64,000 nucleotides of DNA, taken from NCBI RefSeq assembly GCF_000425805.1, contig NZ_AUED01000003.1:372001-436000 (forward strand), written 5' to 3'. Each line of letters begins with the position of its first letter. Within the stretch, counting starts at the first letter, position 1. The notes beneath the pieces were generated by a model. That model searched no databases, was not told the origin of the DNA, and worked only from the letters and a program-made list of their open reading frames with translations. Source of the DNA: Pseudomonas vranovensis DSM 16006. Its GTDB lineage: Bacteria > Pseudomonadota > Gammaproteobacteria > Pseudomonadales > Pseudomonadaceae. Positions 24,025-32,994 of the stretch are shown one piece after another. Both the position numbers and the translations under genes were made by a program.

Positions 24025-24225
24025 ATGCAACGGCTGAATCTGGAGCTGGAACCACAGTTGTTCGAGTTGCTCGAACGTGCGGCGCACGCCAACAACCTGA
24101 GTATTGAAGAGGAGTGCCTGCGTCGCCTGGGGGGAGGGGATCGGCACTCACGTTACATCCAGGCCCTGGTGGCAGAGCTGCGCGCCGATGAAAAACAGCG
24201 GCGCGATAGTGAGCAAGTGGCCTAG
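24025..24225 (+). CDS. Small ribbon-helix-helix (Arc-like) protein
   Basis: 66 residues from the ATG at 24025, with GGGAGG 9-14 bp upstream. It starts with a short strand (QRLNLELEPQLFELLERAA), then two helices (NNLSIEEECLRRLGG), the pattern of Arc/MetJ DNA-binding proteins. The C-terminal ~25 residues are charged and helical. No toxin gene lies beside it: the next gene is convergent and 2 bp away. Target genes are unknown. Confidence 0.75.
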   Translation: MQRLNLELEPQLFELLERAAHANNLSIEEECLRRLGGGDRHSRYIQALVAELRADEKQRRDSEQVA

Positions 24226-24227
24226 GC

Positions 24228-24644
24228 CTACTTGGTTGTCTTGATACCGCAGCTGGCGGCATTGAAGGCCTGCTCGCTGACCGGGCGATTGGTCTTGTAC
24301 TCGGTAAAGCGATAGGTCAGCACTGCACCTTTGGCGAGCAACTGGCGAAAGCCGGTGTTCTTGCACACGCTGTCACCCAGTTGGCTGCGTACCCGATTCG
24401 GGTCGGCCTTCATCTTCTCGGCGTGGCTGGGAAGCACGCTCAAGTGGTTGATCAGTTGTTTGCCCTCGACGGTATAACCCTGGTCGAGGATGTCTTCATT
24501 GATCGCTCGCGGCGTGCCCACGCTGCTTTCCGTAGCTACTTTTTGCAGCATCTTGCTCAGTTCGTACTCCTGCTTGGAGGCAGCATTGGCCGCCAGGGGC
24601 AGGGCGAGCAACAGGCTCAAGGACGGGGCGATGAAACGCAGCAT
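24228..24644 (-). CDS. Exported PA3611-like quorum-sensing-regulated protein
   Basis: 138 residues with a clear signal peptide (MLRFIAPSLSLLLALPLAANA, cleaved before ASKQE). Two cysteines, in DSVCKNTG and AASCGIK, could form a disulphide. Size, signal, the pattern KQLINHLSVLP...MKADP, and the position between recX and erdR match PA3611 of P. aeruginosa, a small exported protein linked to virulence regulation. Its molecular role is not known from the sequence. Confidence 0.7.
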   Translation of the reverse strand: MLRFIAPSLSLLLALPLAANAASKQEYELSKMLQKVATESSVGTPRAINEDILDQGYTVEGKQLINHLSVLPSHAEKMKADPNRVRSQLGDSVCKNTGFRQLLAKGAVLTYRFTEYKTNRPVSEQAFNAASCGIKTTK

Positions 24645-24881
24645 GAATTTCTCCTGGTTCGGTAACTGGCGTTTGGACCGGCAACTGCGCTCGGTGTTCC
24701 GTCACGGCGTAGTGGCGGTGCCAGTGGGTAGCGACAGGACGTGGATTATAGGGGAGTCAGCACTGTCGCTGCACGGCAATTACCGTCTGCCTGTAGGCAG
24801 GCTCTGATAAACTAGTCCGGTTTTTCTGTCTTGCTGAGTCTGTGCAGTGCCATCCGTTTCCTACCTATGTAGTCCGCTGTT

Positions 24882-25592
24882 ATGAGCCATGCCGTATCCC
24901 GACTGCGCGCCGAGCGCCTGGCGCGCAGCGTCAAACCTTTTCTAGCTCGCGGTTCACGGGCGCCACGCTGCCCGCACTGCCGGGTGGTGTTCAGCCACTG
25001 CCTGTGTGCCTGGCGGCCTCGTGTACCGGCCGATTCAGCCATGTGCCTGCTGATGCATGACACCGAGCCTTTGAAGCCAAGCAACACTGGCTGGTTGATC
25101 GCTGACCTGATTGCCGATACGTCGGCATTCGGCTGGCAGCGCACCTCGGTGGACGAGGCGCTGCTGGCGCTGCTGGAGCAGCCCCATTGGCAGCCCTACA
25201 TTGTGTTCCCCGGCGAATTTGTCGCACCAGAGCGGGTCGTCAGTGAAGTGGTGCGTGAGCCTGGCAAGCGGCCGTTGTTCATCTTGCTGGATGCCACCTG
25301 GACCGAGGCGCGCAAGATGTTTCGCAAGAGCCCTTACCTGGAGCGATTCCCGGTGCTCAGCCTGCAACCCGAGCAGATCTCGCGTTATCGCCTGCGTCGC
25401 TCCAAGCGCGACGATCACTTCTGCACCGCCGAAGTCGCCGCCATGTGCCTGGAGCTGGCCGGTGACCAGCGCGCCGCCGAAGCGCTGGATGCCTACCTGG
25501 ATGTGTTCAGCACCCACTACCTCAGTGCCAAGCACCAATGGGCCATTGATGAAGGGGATGCAGTGCATCAGCGCTTGCATACCTTCCTATAG
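24882..25592 (+). CDS. tapT: tRNA-uridine aminocarboxypropyltransferase (DTW domain)
   Basis: 236 residues. An N-terminal zinc-ribbon-like cluster (RCPHCRVVFSHCLC) is followed by the DTW core: LDATWTEARKMFRKSPYLERF and YRLRRSKRDDHFCTAEV. DTW enzymes use S-adenosylmethionine to make acp3U at position 47 of tRNA. Length and motif order match E. coli TapT (YfiP). Neighbouring genes are unrelated. Confidence 0.9.
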   Translation: MSHAVSRLRAERLARSVKPFLARGSRAPRCPHCRVVFSHCLCAWRPRVPADSAMCLLMHDTEPLKPSNTGWLIADLIADTSAFGWQRTSVDEALLALLEQPHWQPYIVFPGEFVAPERVVSEVVREPGKRPLFILLDATWTEARKMFRKSPYLERFPVLSLQPEQISRYRLRRSKRDDHFCTAEVAAMCLELAGDQRAAEALDAYLDVFSTHYLSAKHQWAIDEGDAVHQRLHTFL

Positions 25593-25856
25593 TACAAGGG
25601 GCAGGTGCTGCTCATTGGGTCATAATAGGCAGGCATGGCGTCCAGACGTGCCTGCCATGACCGGGCAATCAACTTGACCACCCGGTCGTGGCTGGGCATT
25701 CTTGGCGCCGATTCAGGCCGGTACAAGGTTTGAAACACTGTTTTCCCGACCTTGAGATGCCTTTTGGGTGCGCGGTAGTGCCGCCAGCACCTTGAGTTGC
25801 CCGCCAGGCGCCTATTCTTCCTCCCTGCGCCTGCACAGAACAGGATCATTAGATCG

Positions 25857-26507
25857 ATGGCCACGTACGAAATCCTGATTGCCGATGACCACCCACTGTT
25901 TCGCAGCGCTCTGCGCCAGGCTGTAACCCTGGGCCTGGGGCCTGATGTACGCCTGGTTGAGGTAGCGAGCATCGCCGAACTGGAAACGCGCCTCACCGAG
26001 AAGTCCGACTGGGACCTGGTGTTGCTGGACCTCAACATGCCTGGCGCCTACGGTTTTTCCGGGCTGGTGCTGTTGCGCGGCCAGTACCCGCAGATTCCGG
26101 TGGTGATGGTGTCGGCTCAGGAAGAAGCCTCGGTGGTGGTCAAGTCCCGCGAGTTTGGTGCCAGTGGATTCATCCCCAAATCCAGTCCGCTGGAAGACAT
26201 TCAGGATGCGGTGCGAAAAGTGCTGGATGGCGAGGTCTGGTGGCCGCCACAGGCATTTGAAAAGGTGGATGTGTCTGCCGAAGCCAAGGCCGCCAGTGAG
26301 GGCTTGGCCAGCTTGACGCCCCAGCAGTTCCGGGTGCTGACCATGGTCTGTGAAGGCCTGCTGAACAAACAGATCGCCTATGAGCTGAGTGTGTCGGAAG
26401 CCACGATCAAGGCGCACGTCACTGCGATATTCCGCAAGCTGGGCGTACGAACCCGGACCCAGGCGGCCTTGCTGCTGCAACAATTGGAATCGGTTTCCTC
26501 AAGTTGA
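25857..26507 (+). CDS. erdR: LuxR-family response regulator ErdR
   Basis: 216 residues from the ATG at 25857. The receiver domain has the acidic pair in ADDHPLF, the phosphoacceptor Asp in LVLLDLNMPG and Lys in GFIPKSS. The C-terminus is a LuxR helix-turn-helix (LTPQQFRVLTMVCEGLLNKQ; VSEATIKAHVTAIFRKLGV). Together with dgkA directly downstream it matches the erdR-dgkA pair of Pseudomonas. ErdR controls ethanol/acetate metabolism genes. There is no kinase gene next to it. Confidence 0.85.
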   Translation: MATYEILIADDHPLFRSALRQAVTLGLGPDVRLVEVASIAELETRLTEKSDWDLVLLDLNMPGAYGFSGLVLLRGQYPQIPVVMVSAQEEASVVVKSREFGASGFIPKSSPLEDIQDAVRKVLDGEVWWPPQAFEKVDVSAEAKAASEGLASLTPQQFRVLTMVCEGLLNKQIAYELSVSEATIKAHVTAIFRKLGVRTRTQAALLLQQLESVSSS

Positions 26508-26583
26508 GGCCAATGGCCTTCACGCTTTTTTTACTCGGCTTCCCGTAGGCTTCAGCGCTTTTCAGTGGACGAACTAACTCTCT

Positions 26584-26949
26584 ATGTCATCGCCTTTCAA
26601 GGGCCAGACCGGCCTCAAGCGTATCCTCAATGCTGCCGGCTATTCGTTTGACGGCTTGCGTGCCGCGTTTACCGGCGAAGCGGCGTTTCGCCAGCTTGTA
26701 CTGCTCAACGTCATACTGATTCCGGTGGCCTTCTGGCTGGATGTCAGCCGTGCTGAGCGCGCGATCCTGATTGCCGTGTGCCTGTTGGGATTGATCGTCG
26801 AGCTGTTGAACTCGGCCGTAGAAGCGGCGATCGACCGGATTTCCCTCGACCGCCACCCGTTGTCCAAGAATGCCAAGGACATGGGCAGTGCCGCCCAGTT
26901 CGTGGCCCTCACCATGGTGGGACTGGTCTGGGCGGTGATCCTGCTCTAG
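26584..26949 (+). CDS. dgkA: Diacylglycerol kinase DgkA
   Basis: 121 residues with three membrane helices. The conserved segment IVELLNSAVEAAIDRIS holds the catalytic Glu residues, and GEAAFRQL is near the start. It phosphorylates diacylglycerol to phosphatidic acid in the inner membrane, recycling lipid from periplasmic glucan synthesis. It is 76 bp after erdR. Its stop codon overlaps that of convergent finR by 4 bp. Confidence 0.96.
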   Translation: MSSPFKGQTGLKRILNAAGYSFDGLRAAFTGEAAFRQLVLLNVILIPVAFWLDVSRAERAILIAVCLLGLIVELLNSAVEAAIDRISLDRHPLSKNAKDMGSAAQFVALTMVGLVWAVILL

Positions 26950-27872
26950 GCAATAGTCGGCAGGACGATTTCATCGCTGCGCTGTACCCCGGCGGTGAAG
27001 CTGCGGCACAGCTCGAGAAACTCGCGCATGGCAGAAGTCTGGTACTTCTGTTTGTGCCAGATGAAGTAGAACTGCCGGGCCAGGTCCAGGTCCGGTGTTT
27101 CCACTGCCACCAGGCTGCCGCGACGAAAAGCATCGCGCAGGGCCAGCCGCGAGATGCAGCCGATGCCCAGCCCGGACTCCACTGCGCGCTTGATCGCTTC
27201 GGTGTGTTCCAGTTCAAGGCGGATGTTCAGGTTGGAGCGGTGATGACGCATGGCCTGGTCGAAGGTCAGGCGGGTACCGGAGCCTTGTTCGCGCAGGATC
27301 CAGGCTTCGCGGGTCAGTTCCTCCATGCTCGCCTGGCCTCGACTGGCCAACGGGTGCTGCGGCGCGCAGAACACCACCAGTTCATCTTCGACCCAGGGTT
27401 GCACTTCCAGGTCCGGGTGGTTGCAGTCGCCTTCGATTAGACCCAGATCAATTTCATAGTGGGCAACCTGTTGCACGATATGCGCAGTGTTCTGCACATG
27501 CAGCTTGACCTGACTTTCCGGGTGGACCTGCATAAAGCTGCCAATCAGCAGCGTGGCCAGGTAGTTGCCGATTGTCAGGGTGGCGCCGACCGCCAGCGAG
27601 CCAAAGCCGGATTTGCCGTTGAGCAGGTCTTCGATTTCCTTGGCCTGGTCGAGCAAGGCCACGGCCTGGGGCAGCAGTTGGTGGCCCAGGGCGTTGAGGC
27701 TCAGGCGCTTGCCAGCGCGATCGAACAGCTGGCAACTGGACTGACGCTCAAGTTCGGTGATCGATGTACTGGCGGCCGACTGCGATAGCGCCAGTATGCC
27801 CGCAGCGCGTGAGACGCTTTGGTACTGGGCTACGGCGACGAACACCTGGAGCTGACGAAGGGTAAATCGCAT
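26946..27872 (-). CDS. finR: LysR-family regulator FinR
   Basis: 308 residues. The N-terminal HTH (FTLRQLQVFVAVAQYQSVSRAA then ALSQSAASTSITELE) is of the LysR type, followed by an effector-binding domain (FGSLAVGATLTIGNYLATL). It is divergent from fpr with a 119-bp gap. In P. putida FinR activates fpr under superoxide stress, and the arrangement here is the same. Confidence 0.9.
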   Translation of the reverse strand: MRFTLRQLQVFVAVAQYQSVSRAAGILALSQSAASTSITELERQSSCQLFDRAGKRLSLNALGHQLLPQAVALLDQAKEIEDLLNGKSGFGSLAVGATLTIGNYLATLLIGSFMQVHPESQVKLHVQNTAHIVQQVAHYEIDLGLIEGDCNHPDLEVQPWVEDELVVFCAPQHPLASRGQASMEELTREAWILREQGSGTRLTFDQAMRHHRSNLNIRLELEHTEAIKRAVESGLGIGCISRLALRDAFRRGSLVAVETPDLDLARQFYFIWHKQKYQTSAMREFLELCRSFTAGVQRSDEIVLPTIA

Positions 27873-27991
27873 ATCTATATAACCGATAAGACATATCTTG
27901 ATAATTCATTTAACAGATATTGTCGCTCGCACTAAACTATCGCGCAATCGCGCTCTAGGTTAGCGCTGCGTTTTATTTCAGGAGCCCGTAC
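27873..27991. promoter_or_regulatory. finR-fpr divergent promoter region
   Basis: An AT-rich interval. It contains the dyad AAGA-CATA-TCTT (around 27888-27899) and nearby ATA-rich tracts, plausible LysR-type binding sites. The exact FinR site is inferred, not read directly. Confidence 0.5.
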
Positions 27992-28771
27992 ATGAGCAAC
28001 ATGAACCACGAACGTGTCCTCAGTGTTCACCACTGGAACGACACCCTGTTCAGCTTCAAGTGCACCCGCGATCCGGGCCTGCGCTTCGAGAACGGTCAGT
28101 TCGTGATGATCGGTCTGCAACAGGACAACGGTCGACCGCTCATGCGTGCCTACTCGATCGCAAGCCCGAATTGGGAAGAGCATCTGGAGTTCTTCAGCAT
28201 CAAGGTGCCGGACGGCCCGCTGACCTCGCAGCTGCAGCACCTGAAGGAAGGCGATGAGATCATCATCTCCAAGAAGCCTACCGGTACCCTGGTACTCGAT
28301 GACCTGAACCCGGGCAAGCATCTGTACCTGCTGAGCACCGGCACAGGCCTGGCGCCCTTCATGAGCGTCATCCAGGATCCGGAAACCTACGAGCGCTTTG
28401 AAAAAGTGATCCTGGTTCACGGTGTTCGCTACGTCAACGAAGTCGCTTACCGTGAATTCATCACCGAGCACCTGCCGCAGAACGAGTTCTTCGGCGAAGC
28501 GCTGCGTGAAAAGCTGATCTATTACCCAACCGTGACCCGTGAACCGTTTGAGAATCAGGGGCGTCTTACCGACCTGATGCGCAGCGGCAAGCTGTTCAGC
28601 GACATCGGCCTGCCACCGATCAATCCGCAGGACGACCGTGCGATGATCTGCGGTAGCCCAAGCATGCTCGACGAAACCAGCGAAGTGCTCGACAGCTTCG
28701 GCCTGAAAATCTCGGCCCGTATGCGTGAGCCGGGTGACTACCTGATCGAGCGTGCGTTCGTTGAGAAGTAA
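27992..28771 (+). CDS. fpr: Ferredoxin-NADP+ reductase
   Basis: 259 residues. FAD-binding residues are in RPLMRAYSIASPNWEE, the NADP-binding part begins LYLLSTGTGLAPFMSVIQD, and the late ICGSPSMLDETSEVL is also typical. The C-terminus ends in EK. It exchanges electrons between NADPH and ferredoxin or flavodoxin and helps redox stress defence. AGGAG lies before the ATG. The gene ends in a bidirectional terminator. Confidence 0.96.
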   Translation: MSNMNHERVLSVHHWNDTLFSFKCTRDPGLRFENGQFVMIGLQQDNGRPLMRAYSIASPNWEEHLEFFSIKVPDGPLTSQLQHLKEGDEIIISKKPTGTLVLDDLNPGKHLYLLSTGTGLAPFMSVIQDPETYERFEKVILVHGVRYVNEVAYREFITEHLPQNEFFGEALREKLIYYPTVTREPFENQGRLTDLMRSGKLFSDIGLPPINPQDDRAMICGSPSMLDETSEVLDSFGLKISARMREPGDYLIERAFVEK

Positions 28772-28784
28772 TCGACGCTGAAGC

Positions 28785-28813
28785 AAAAAAGCAGGCCCAG
28801 GCCTGCTTTTTTT
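28785..28813. terminator. Bidirectional terminator between fpr and trmO
   Basis: GCAGGCC/CA/GGCCTGC with six A before and seven T after; suits both converging genes. Confidence 0.9.
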
Positions 28814-28847
28814 GTGCCCATCGGTAGGCGCGGCGGTGCGACGTCTC

Positions 28848-29537
28848 CTACAGCACTACTTCCAGTACGGTGATCTGGTCGGGTTGCGGGTAGTGCCAGC
28901 GCACCTGCACATCCCACAGCTTGACGCCGTACACGCGCTCGGGTGGTGGGAGCTGGTAGGCCGGGCGTGGGTCTTGTGCCAGGCATTGTTCGATCAGTTC
29001 CACCAGCGGTTCGCCAAGGCGAAGGGCATGCTCATGGGCCTGGAGCAGGGCGTTGTCGCGCCACGTCACTGAAATTGGCTCAGGAGACGCACTGGCCATC
29101 TGGTTGGTCGCCGTGGCGACCGCGTCGGCGTAGGGCACATAGGGCTTGATGTCGATGACCGGTGTACCGTCGAGCAAATCGATGCCCGACAGCAGCAGTC
29201 GACCGGCTTCGACTTTTTCCAGGCGCACCACGGACTGGCCAATGCCGTTGGGGCGATGCGTCGCGCGCGTGGCGAACACGCCCATGGAGATGTTGCCGCC
29301 CAGGCGCGGCGGGCGCACCTTGAGCCGGGGCTTGTCTTCCAGGGCCTGGTGGAACAGGAACAGCAACCAGACATGGCTGACCTGCTCAAGCCCCGCCACG
29401 GCGTCACCGCTGTTGAAGGGCGGTACCAACTCCAGTACGCCACGCGCGGCGGGTGCCAGTTGCGGCTGGCGCGGGATGGCGAACTTTTCCTTGAAGCAGG
29501 AGCGGACGAAGCCGACCGGTGCGACGCTGTAGTTCAT
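28848..29537 (-). CDS. trmO: tRNA (t6A37) N6-methyltransferase TrmO
   Basis: 229 residues from the ATG at 29537 (MNYSVAPVGFVRS); a GTG at 29552 would add five residues. The family motifs are FAIPRQPQLAPAARGVLEL, VSHVWLLFLFH, FATRATHRPNGIGQSVVRL and GIDLLDGTPVIDIKPYVPY. TrmO methylates threonylcarbamoyl-adenosine 37 of tRNA-Thr. The C-terminal ~60 residues form the extra domain seen in full-length TrmO. It lies 7 bp after the DUF1456 gene. Confidence 0.93.
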   Translation of the reverse strand: MNYSVAPVGFVRSCFKEKFAIPRQPQLAPAARGVLELVPPFNSGDAVAGLEQVSHVWLLFLFHQALEDKPRLKVRPPRLGGNISMGVFATRATHRPNGIGQSVVRLEKVEAGRLLLSGIDLLDGTPVIDIKPYVPYADAVATATNQMASASPEPISVTWRDNALLQAHEHALRLGEPLVELIEQCLAQDPRPAYQLPPPERVYGVKLWDVQVRWHYPQPDQITVLEVVL

Positions 29538-29544
29538 CGTTGGC

Positions 29545-30006
29545 TCAGCCACGGACTCGCAGGGTCAGCCCCTTGAGGAAATTGCGCAGCAACTGGTCGC
29601 CGCAGGGGCGGTAGTTGTTGTGGCCGACCTTGCGGAACAGGGCGCTCAGCTCCGGCTTGGACACCGGGAAGTCGGCCGCCTTGAGGATCGCATGCAGGTC
29701 GTCTTCCTTCAGTTCAAAAGCCACCCGCAGCTTCTTCATGATGATGTTGTTGGTTACTGGCAGTTCGACCGGCAGCGGCGGGCGACTGTCGTCCTTGCCA
29801 CGCTTGAAGATCACCAGGCCATCGAGGAAGTGTGCGATGACTTCGTCAGGGCAGCGTACGAAGCCTTCTTCATCTTCTTTCTTGAGGTAGGAGGCGATGT
29901 CGTCGATGGCGACTTCGTAGCCGCTCAGCTTGATGATATCGGTCAGCTTGGCGTCGTTGACGTCGAGCAGGTAGCGCAGGCTGCGCAGTACATCGTTGTG
30001 AATCAT
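29545..30006 (-). CDS. DUF1456 (YehS-like) protein
   Basis: 153 residues. Two copies of a helical unit are visible: NDVLRSLRYLLDVNDAKLTD and NNIIMKKLRVAFELKEDDLH, each followed by an F-x-R/K-G-K or RKVGHNNYRPCGDQLLRNFL segment. This is the duplicated DUF1456 arrangement. The function is unknown; members are cytosolic. It is 48 bp after the pseudouridine-synthase-like gene and may share its transcript. Confidence 0.85.
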   Translation of the reverse strand: MIHNDVLRSLRYLLDVNDAKLTDIIKLSGYEVAIDDIASYLKKEDEEGFVRCPDEVIAHFLDGLVIFKRGKDDSRPPLPVELPVTNNIIMKKLRVAFELKEDDLHAILKAADFPVSKPELSALFRKVGHNNYRPCGDQLLRNFLKGLTLRVRG

Positions 30007-30054
30007 GGTGACAATCCTGTTCGGGGCGCCGCCCGGGTGGCGGCGCCTTGTTGC

Positions 30055-30765
30055 TTAGAATTTTTCGGTGCTCGCCAGGTAGCGCCACTGGCCCAGGGGC
30101 AGCTTGCTCATGGCGACGCCGCCCAGGCGAATTCGTCGCATGCTCACCGGGGTGACGCCGACACTGCTGCACAGCAGGGCGATCAGGCCGGGTTGCGGGT
30201 TTTTCAGGACCATGCGCAGGCGCGTTTCGTTCTGCCAGCTGGCCTTGATCTTCGGCAGCTCGTTGCCTTTCCAGTTGAACCCGCGGTTGAGTCGCTCCAG
30301 GCCGTGGGCGATCATCTGGCCACTGACTTCGACGATGTATTCCTGCTCGAGCTTGGCCAGGTCGGTGCTGAGCTTGCGGGTGACTCGCCAGTCCTGGGTA
30401 AACACCTGCAGGCCGCTGGCACCTTGTTGCAAGGGGGCCACGCAGCTCAGGCGGGCAAAGTGGCCCTTGAGCGGGCGCCGGCCATCACGATGGGCTTCAG
30501 ACAGGCTGTCGGCACTGATGCTGTTGCAGGCGCTGTCGATATCGAGATCGGTGGGCTGGTTGAGCAGCAGGGTGACCGGCTCCAGGGCTTCGGCACGGGC
30601 GCCGGCCTGCAGTTCAACCTTTTGCCCGGCTACTTTGAATTGCGGCTCGTCGACCACCGTACCATCCACGGTGACCCAGCCGCCTTCGATGTACAGCTCG
30701 GCCTCCCGTCGGGAGCAGCCGACCAGTTCAATGAGGCGTTTGGAAAGGCGAATGGGTTCAGACAT
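30055..30765 (-). CDS. S4-domain pseudouridine-synthase-like protein lacking the catalytic Asp
   Basis: 236 residues. The S4 RNA-binding domain is at the N-terminus (IRLSKRLIELVGCSRREAELYIEGG). The RsuA/RluF-like fold continues, with EYIVEVSG and GVTPVSMRRIRLGG near the end. The active-site motif, normally GRLDxxTxGLLL, reads here ARLSCVAPLQQGASGLQVF, with Ser in place of the essential Asp and a small insertion. It may bind rRNA without modifying it. Its nearest functional relatives would be RluF/RsuA. Confidence 0.8.
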   Translation of the reverse strand: MSEPIRLSKRLIELVGCSRREAELYIEGGWVTVDGTVVDEPQFKVAGQKVELQAGARAEALEPVTLLLNQPTDLDIDSACNSISADSLSEAHRDGRRPLKGHFARLSCVAPLQQGASGLQVFTQDWRVTRKLSTDLAKLEQEYIVEVSGQMIAHGLERLNRGFNWKGNELPKIKASWQNETRLRMVLKNPQPGLIALLCSSVGVTPVSMRRIRLGGVAMSKLPLGQWRYLASTEKF

Positions 30766-30895
30766 GACGATAGCCGTAGGCGCAGGGAAAGGCGCCCATT
30801 GTAACCGCCTGGGCAGGGCCTGGGCCGGCTACATTCGCCCATCGGGCCATTAATCTGCGATTTCGCAGCATTTCAGAAAAGTATGACGTCTTCTG

Positions 30896-31366
30896 TCAGC
30901 CAATCTGCGCCGTCTTTGTCTGAATTAGCCTCAGATGCAGCAAGGGGTAAGGTTGACCCATGCCGTCCGTTTCCGAGCGTCCGACAACCTCGAATCCTTG
31001 ATGTAAGTAGAAGCCTACTGCCTGGGTGTTCTGTTCGTTGACGTCGAGTTGAACGGCGTTGAGTTCGTCGATGGCATAGCGCAACAAACGCTTGCCCAGG
31101 CCCTGGCCGCGCATCGCCGGATCGACGAAAAGCATTTCCACGCGCCCGGCGGAAACTCCGGCAAAGCCGGTGATCCGTTGGCGGGCATCGCGACAACAGA
31201 TCAACATCACCGCGTCCAGGTACTGGTTGAGCAGCAGCTCGCGTAACAGGCAGATGTAACTGTCGGGAATAAAATCGTGGGTAGCGCGAACGGACGCTTC
31301 CCAGACCCGAGCCAGCTCCGGATAGTCATCAAACCTGGGGGTATGGATGCCATTGTGCCTGTACAT
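30896..31366 (-). CDS. GNAT-family N-acetyltransferase (YjaB-like)
   Basis: 156 residues. The acetyl-CoA binding motif is RGQGLGKRLLRYAID, preceded by the strand EMLFVDPAM and followed by LDVNEQNTQAVGFYLHQGFE. Length and pattern fit the YjaB subgroup. The acetyl acceptor is unknown. Confidence 0.88.
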   Translation of the reverse strand: MYRHNGIHTPRFDDYPELARVWEASVRATHDFIPDSYICLLRELLLNQYLDAVMLICCRDARQRITGFAGVSAGRVEMLFVDPAMRGQGLGKRLLRYAIDELNAVQLDVNEQNTQAVGFYLHQGFEVVGRSETDGMGQPYPLLHLRLIQTKTAQIG

Positions 31367-31405
31367 CGCGTGCTCTCCTTGGGCAACAGACAGAACGATA
31401 GTTGC

Positions 31406-31436
31406 AAAAAAAAGCCCCGCCAGGGACGACGGGGCT
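31406..31436 (-). terminator. Terminator of rimO
   Basis: On the minus strand AGCCCCG pairs with CGGGGCT, followed by eight T residues, about 20 bp after the rimO stop codon. Confidence 0.88.
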
Positions 31437-31455
31437 ATTTTTCAGCGGCGCGGCC

Positions 31456-32793
31456 TCAGACGGGTTCTGCCCACAAGTCATACTCGTCGGCATCGACGAC
31501 TTTGCAACGGACCTTGTCGCCGGGCTTGAAGCCGTGGTCACCGTCGATGAACACGTTGCCATCGATTTCAGGTGCATCGAAGAAGCTGCGGCCTACCGAA
31601 CCTTGCTCTTCGACTTCGTCGATCAGCACTTCGATTTCCCGGCCGATACGCAGTTGCAGGCGAGCGCTGCTGATGGCCTGCTGGTGGGCCATGAAGCGGT
31701 CCCAGCGATCCTGCTTGATGTCGTCCGGTACTTCGTCCAGGCCCAGGTCATTGGCCGGGGCTCCTTCCACTGGCGAATACTGGAAGCAGCCGACGCGGTC
31801 GAGCTGGGCTTCGGTCAGCCAGTCGAGCAGGTACTGGAAGTCTTCCTCGGTCTCGCCTGGGAAACCGACAATGAAGGTGGAGCGAATGATCAGGTCCGGG
31901 CACTGTTCGCGCCATTTCTTGATGCGCGCCAGGGTGCGGTCTTCGAAGGCTGGGCGCTTCATCGACTTGAGCACCTTGGGGCTGGCGTGCTGGAACGGGA
32001 TATCCAGGTACGGCAGAATCTTGCCGGCCGCCATCAGCGGGATCACATCGTCGACGTTCGGATAAGGGTAGACGTAGTGCAGGCGCACCCACGCACCCAG
32101 GCTGCTCAAGGCTTCACACAGCTCGAGCATGCGGGTCTTGACCGGGCGACCGTTCCAGAAGTCGGTCTTGTACTTGACATCCACGCCATAGGCGCTGGTG
32201 TCCTGGGAGATTACCAGGATTTCCTTGACCCCAGCCTTGACCAGGCGCTCGGCTTCGCTGAGCACTTCTCCGACCGGACGACTGACCAGCTTGCCGCGCA
32301 TCGACGGGATGATGCAGAAGCTGCAGCTGTGGTTGCAGCCTTCGGATATCTTCAGGTAGGCGTAGTGGCGCGGAGTCAGCTTGACGCCCTGTGGTGGCAC
32401 CAGGTCGATCAGCGGATTGTGGTCCTTGCGCGGCGGTACCACTTCGTGGACGGCATTGACCACTTGCTCGTACTGCTGCGGGCCGGTGACAGCCAATACA
32501 CTTGGGTGTACGTCGCGGATATTGCCTTCTTCGACACCCATGCAGCCGGTGACGATGACCTTGCCGTTCTCCTTGATGGCTTCGCCGATCACTTCCAGGG
32601 ACTCTGCCTTGGCGCTGTCGATGAAGCCGCAGGTGTTGACCACCACCACATCGGCATCCTGATAGGTGGGCACGACTTCATAGCCTTCCATGCGCAGCTG
32701 GGTCAGGATGCGTTCGGAATCGACCAGGGCCTTGGGGCAACCCAGGGATACGAAGCCGACCTTGGGCGTGGTGGGCGTAGGGGTGGTGGACAT
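31456..32793 (-). CDS. rimO: Ribosomal protein S12 methylthiotransferase RimO
   Basis: 445 residues. The N-terminal domain starts [18 protein letters not shown] and carries VVNTCGF. The radical SAM cluster is CNHSCSFC (C-x3-C-x2-C). A C-terminal TRAM domain ends at the stop codon. RimO adds a methylthio group to Asp88 of S12 using two 4Fe-4S clusters. It is transcribed away from kup. Confidence 0.98.
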   Translation of the reverse strand: MSTTPTPTTPKVGFVSLGCPKALVDSERILTQLRMEGYEVVPTYQDADVVVVNTCGFIDSAKAESLEVIGEAIKENGKVIVTGCMGVEEGNIRDVHPSVLAVTGPQQYEQVVNAVHEVVPPRKDHNPLIDLVPPQGVKLTPRHYAYLKISEGCNHSCSFCIIPSMRGKLVSRPVGEVLSEAERLVKAGVKEILVISQDTSAYGVDVKYKTDFWNGRPVKTRMLELCEALSSLGAWVRLHYVYPYPNVDDVIPLMAAGKILPYLDIPFQHASPKVLKSMKRPAFEDRTLARIKKWREQCPDLIIRSTFIVGFPGETEEDFQYLLDWLTEAQLDRVGCFQYSPVEGAPANDLGLDEVPDDIKQDRWDRFMAHQQAISSARLQLRIGREIEVLIDEVEEQGSVGRSFFDAPEIDGNVFIDGDHGFKPGDKVRCKVVDADEYDLWAEPV

Positions 32794-32994
32794 GACTAAC
32801 CTCGGTATTGAAGAGCTTGCAGGCCACAGGGCCGAGCAACCTTTGGCGGGCGTTTGGGGCGCCTCTGATCAAAAAGTGCGCAATTCTAGCGAGCGCAAAG
32901 TCACTTGACCAGCAGAAATGCGACGAACGCTCAGCTATGCTTCGCGGCGATGGGCCTGTGTTTGTCTCAAGAGTCTAGATTGCAGGAGTAATGG

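Noticed and set aside
24025..24225. Antitoxin of a toxin-antitoxin pair
   Set aside because: RHH fold fits, but no partner gene overlaps or follows in the same direction.
31402..32799. 465-codon open frame on the plus strand opposite rimO
   Set aside because: Antisense shadow of rimO, which has all family motifs.
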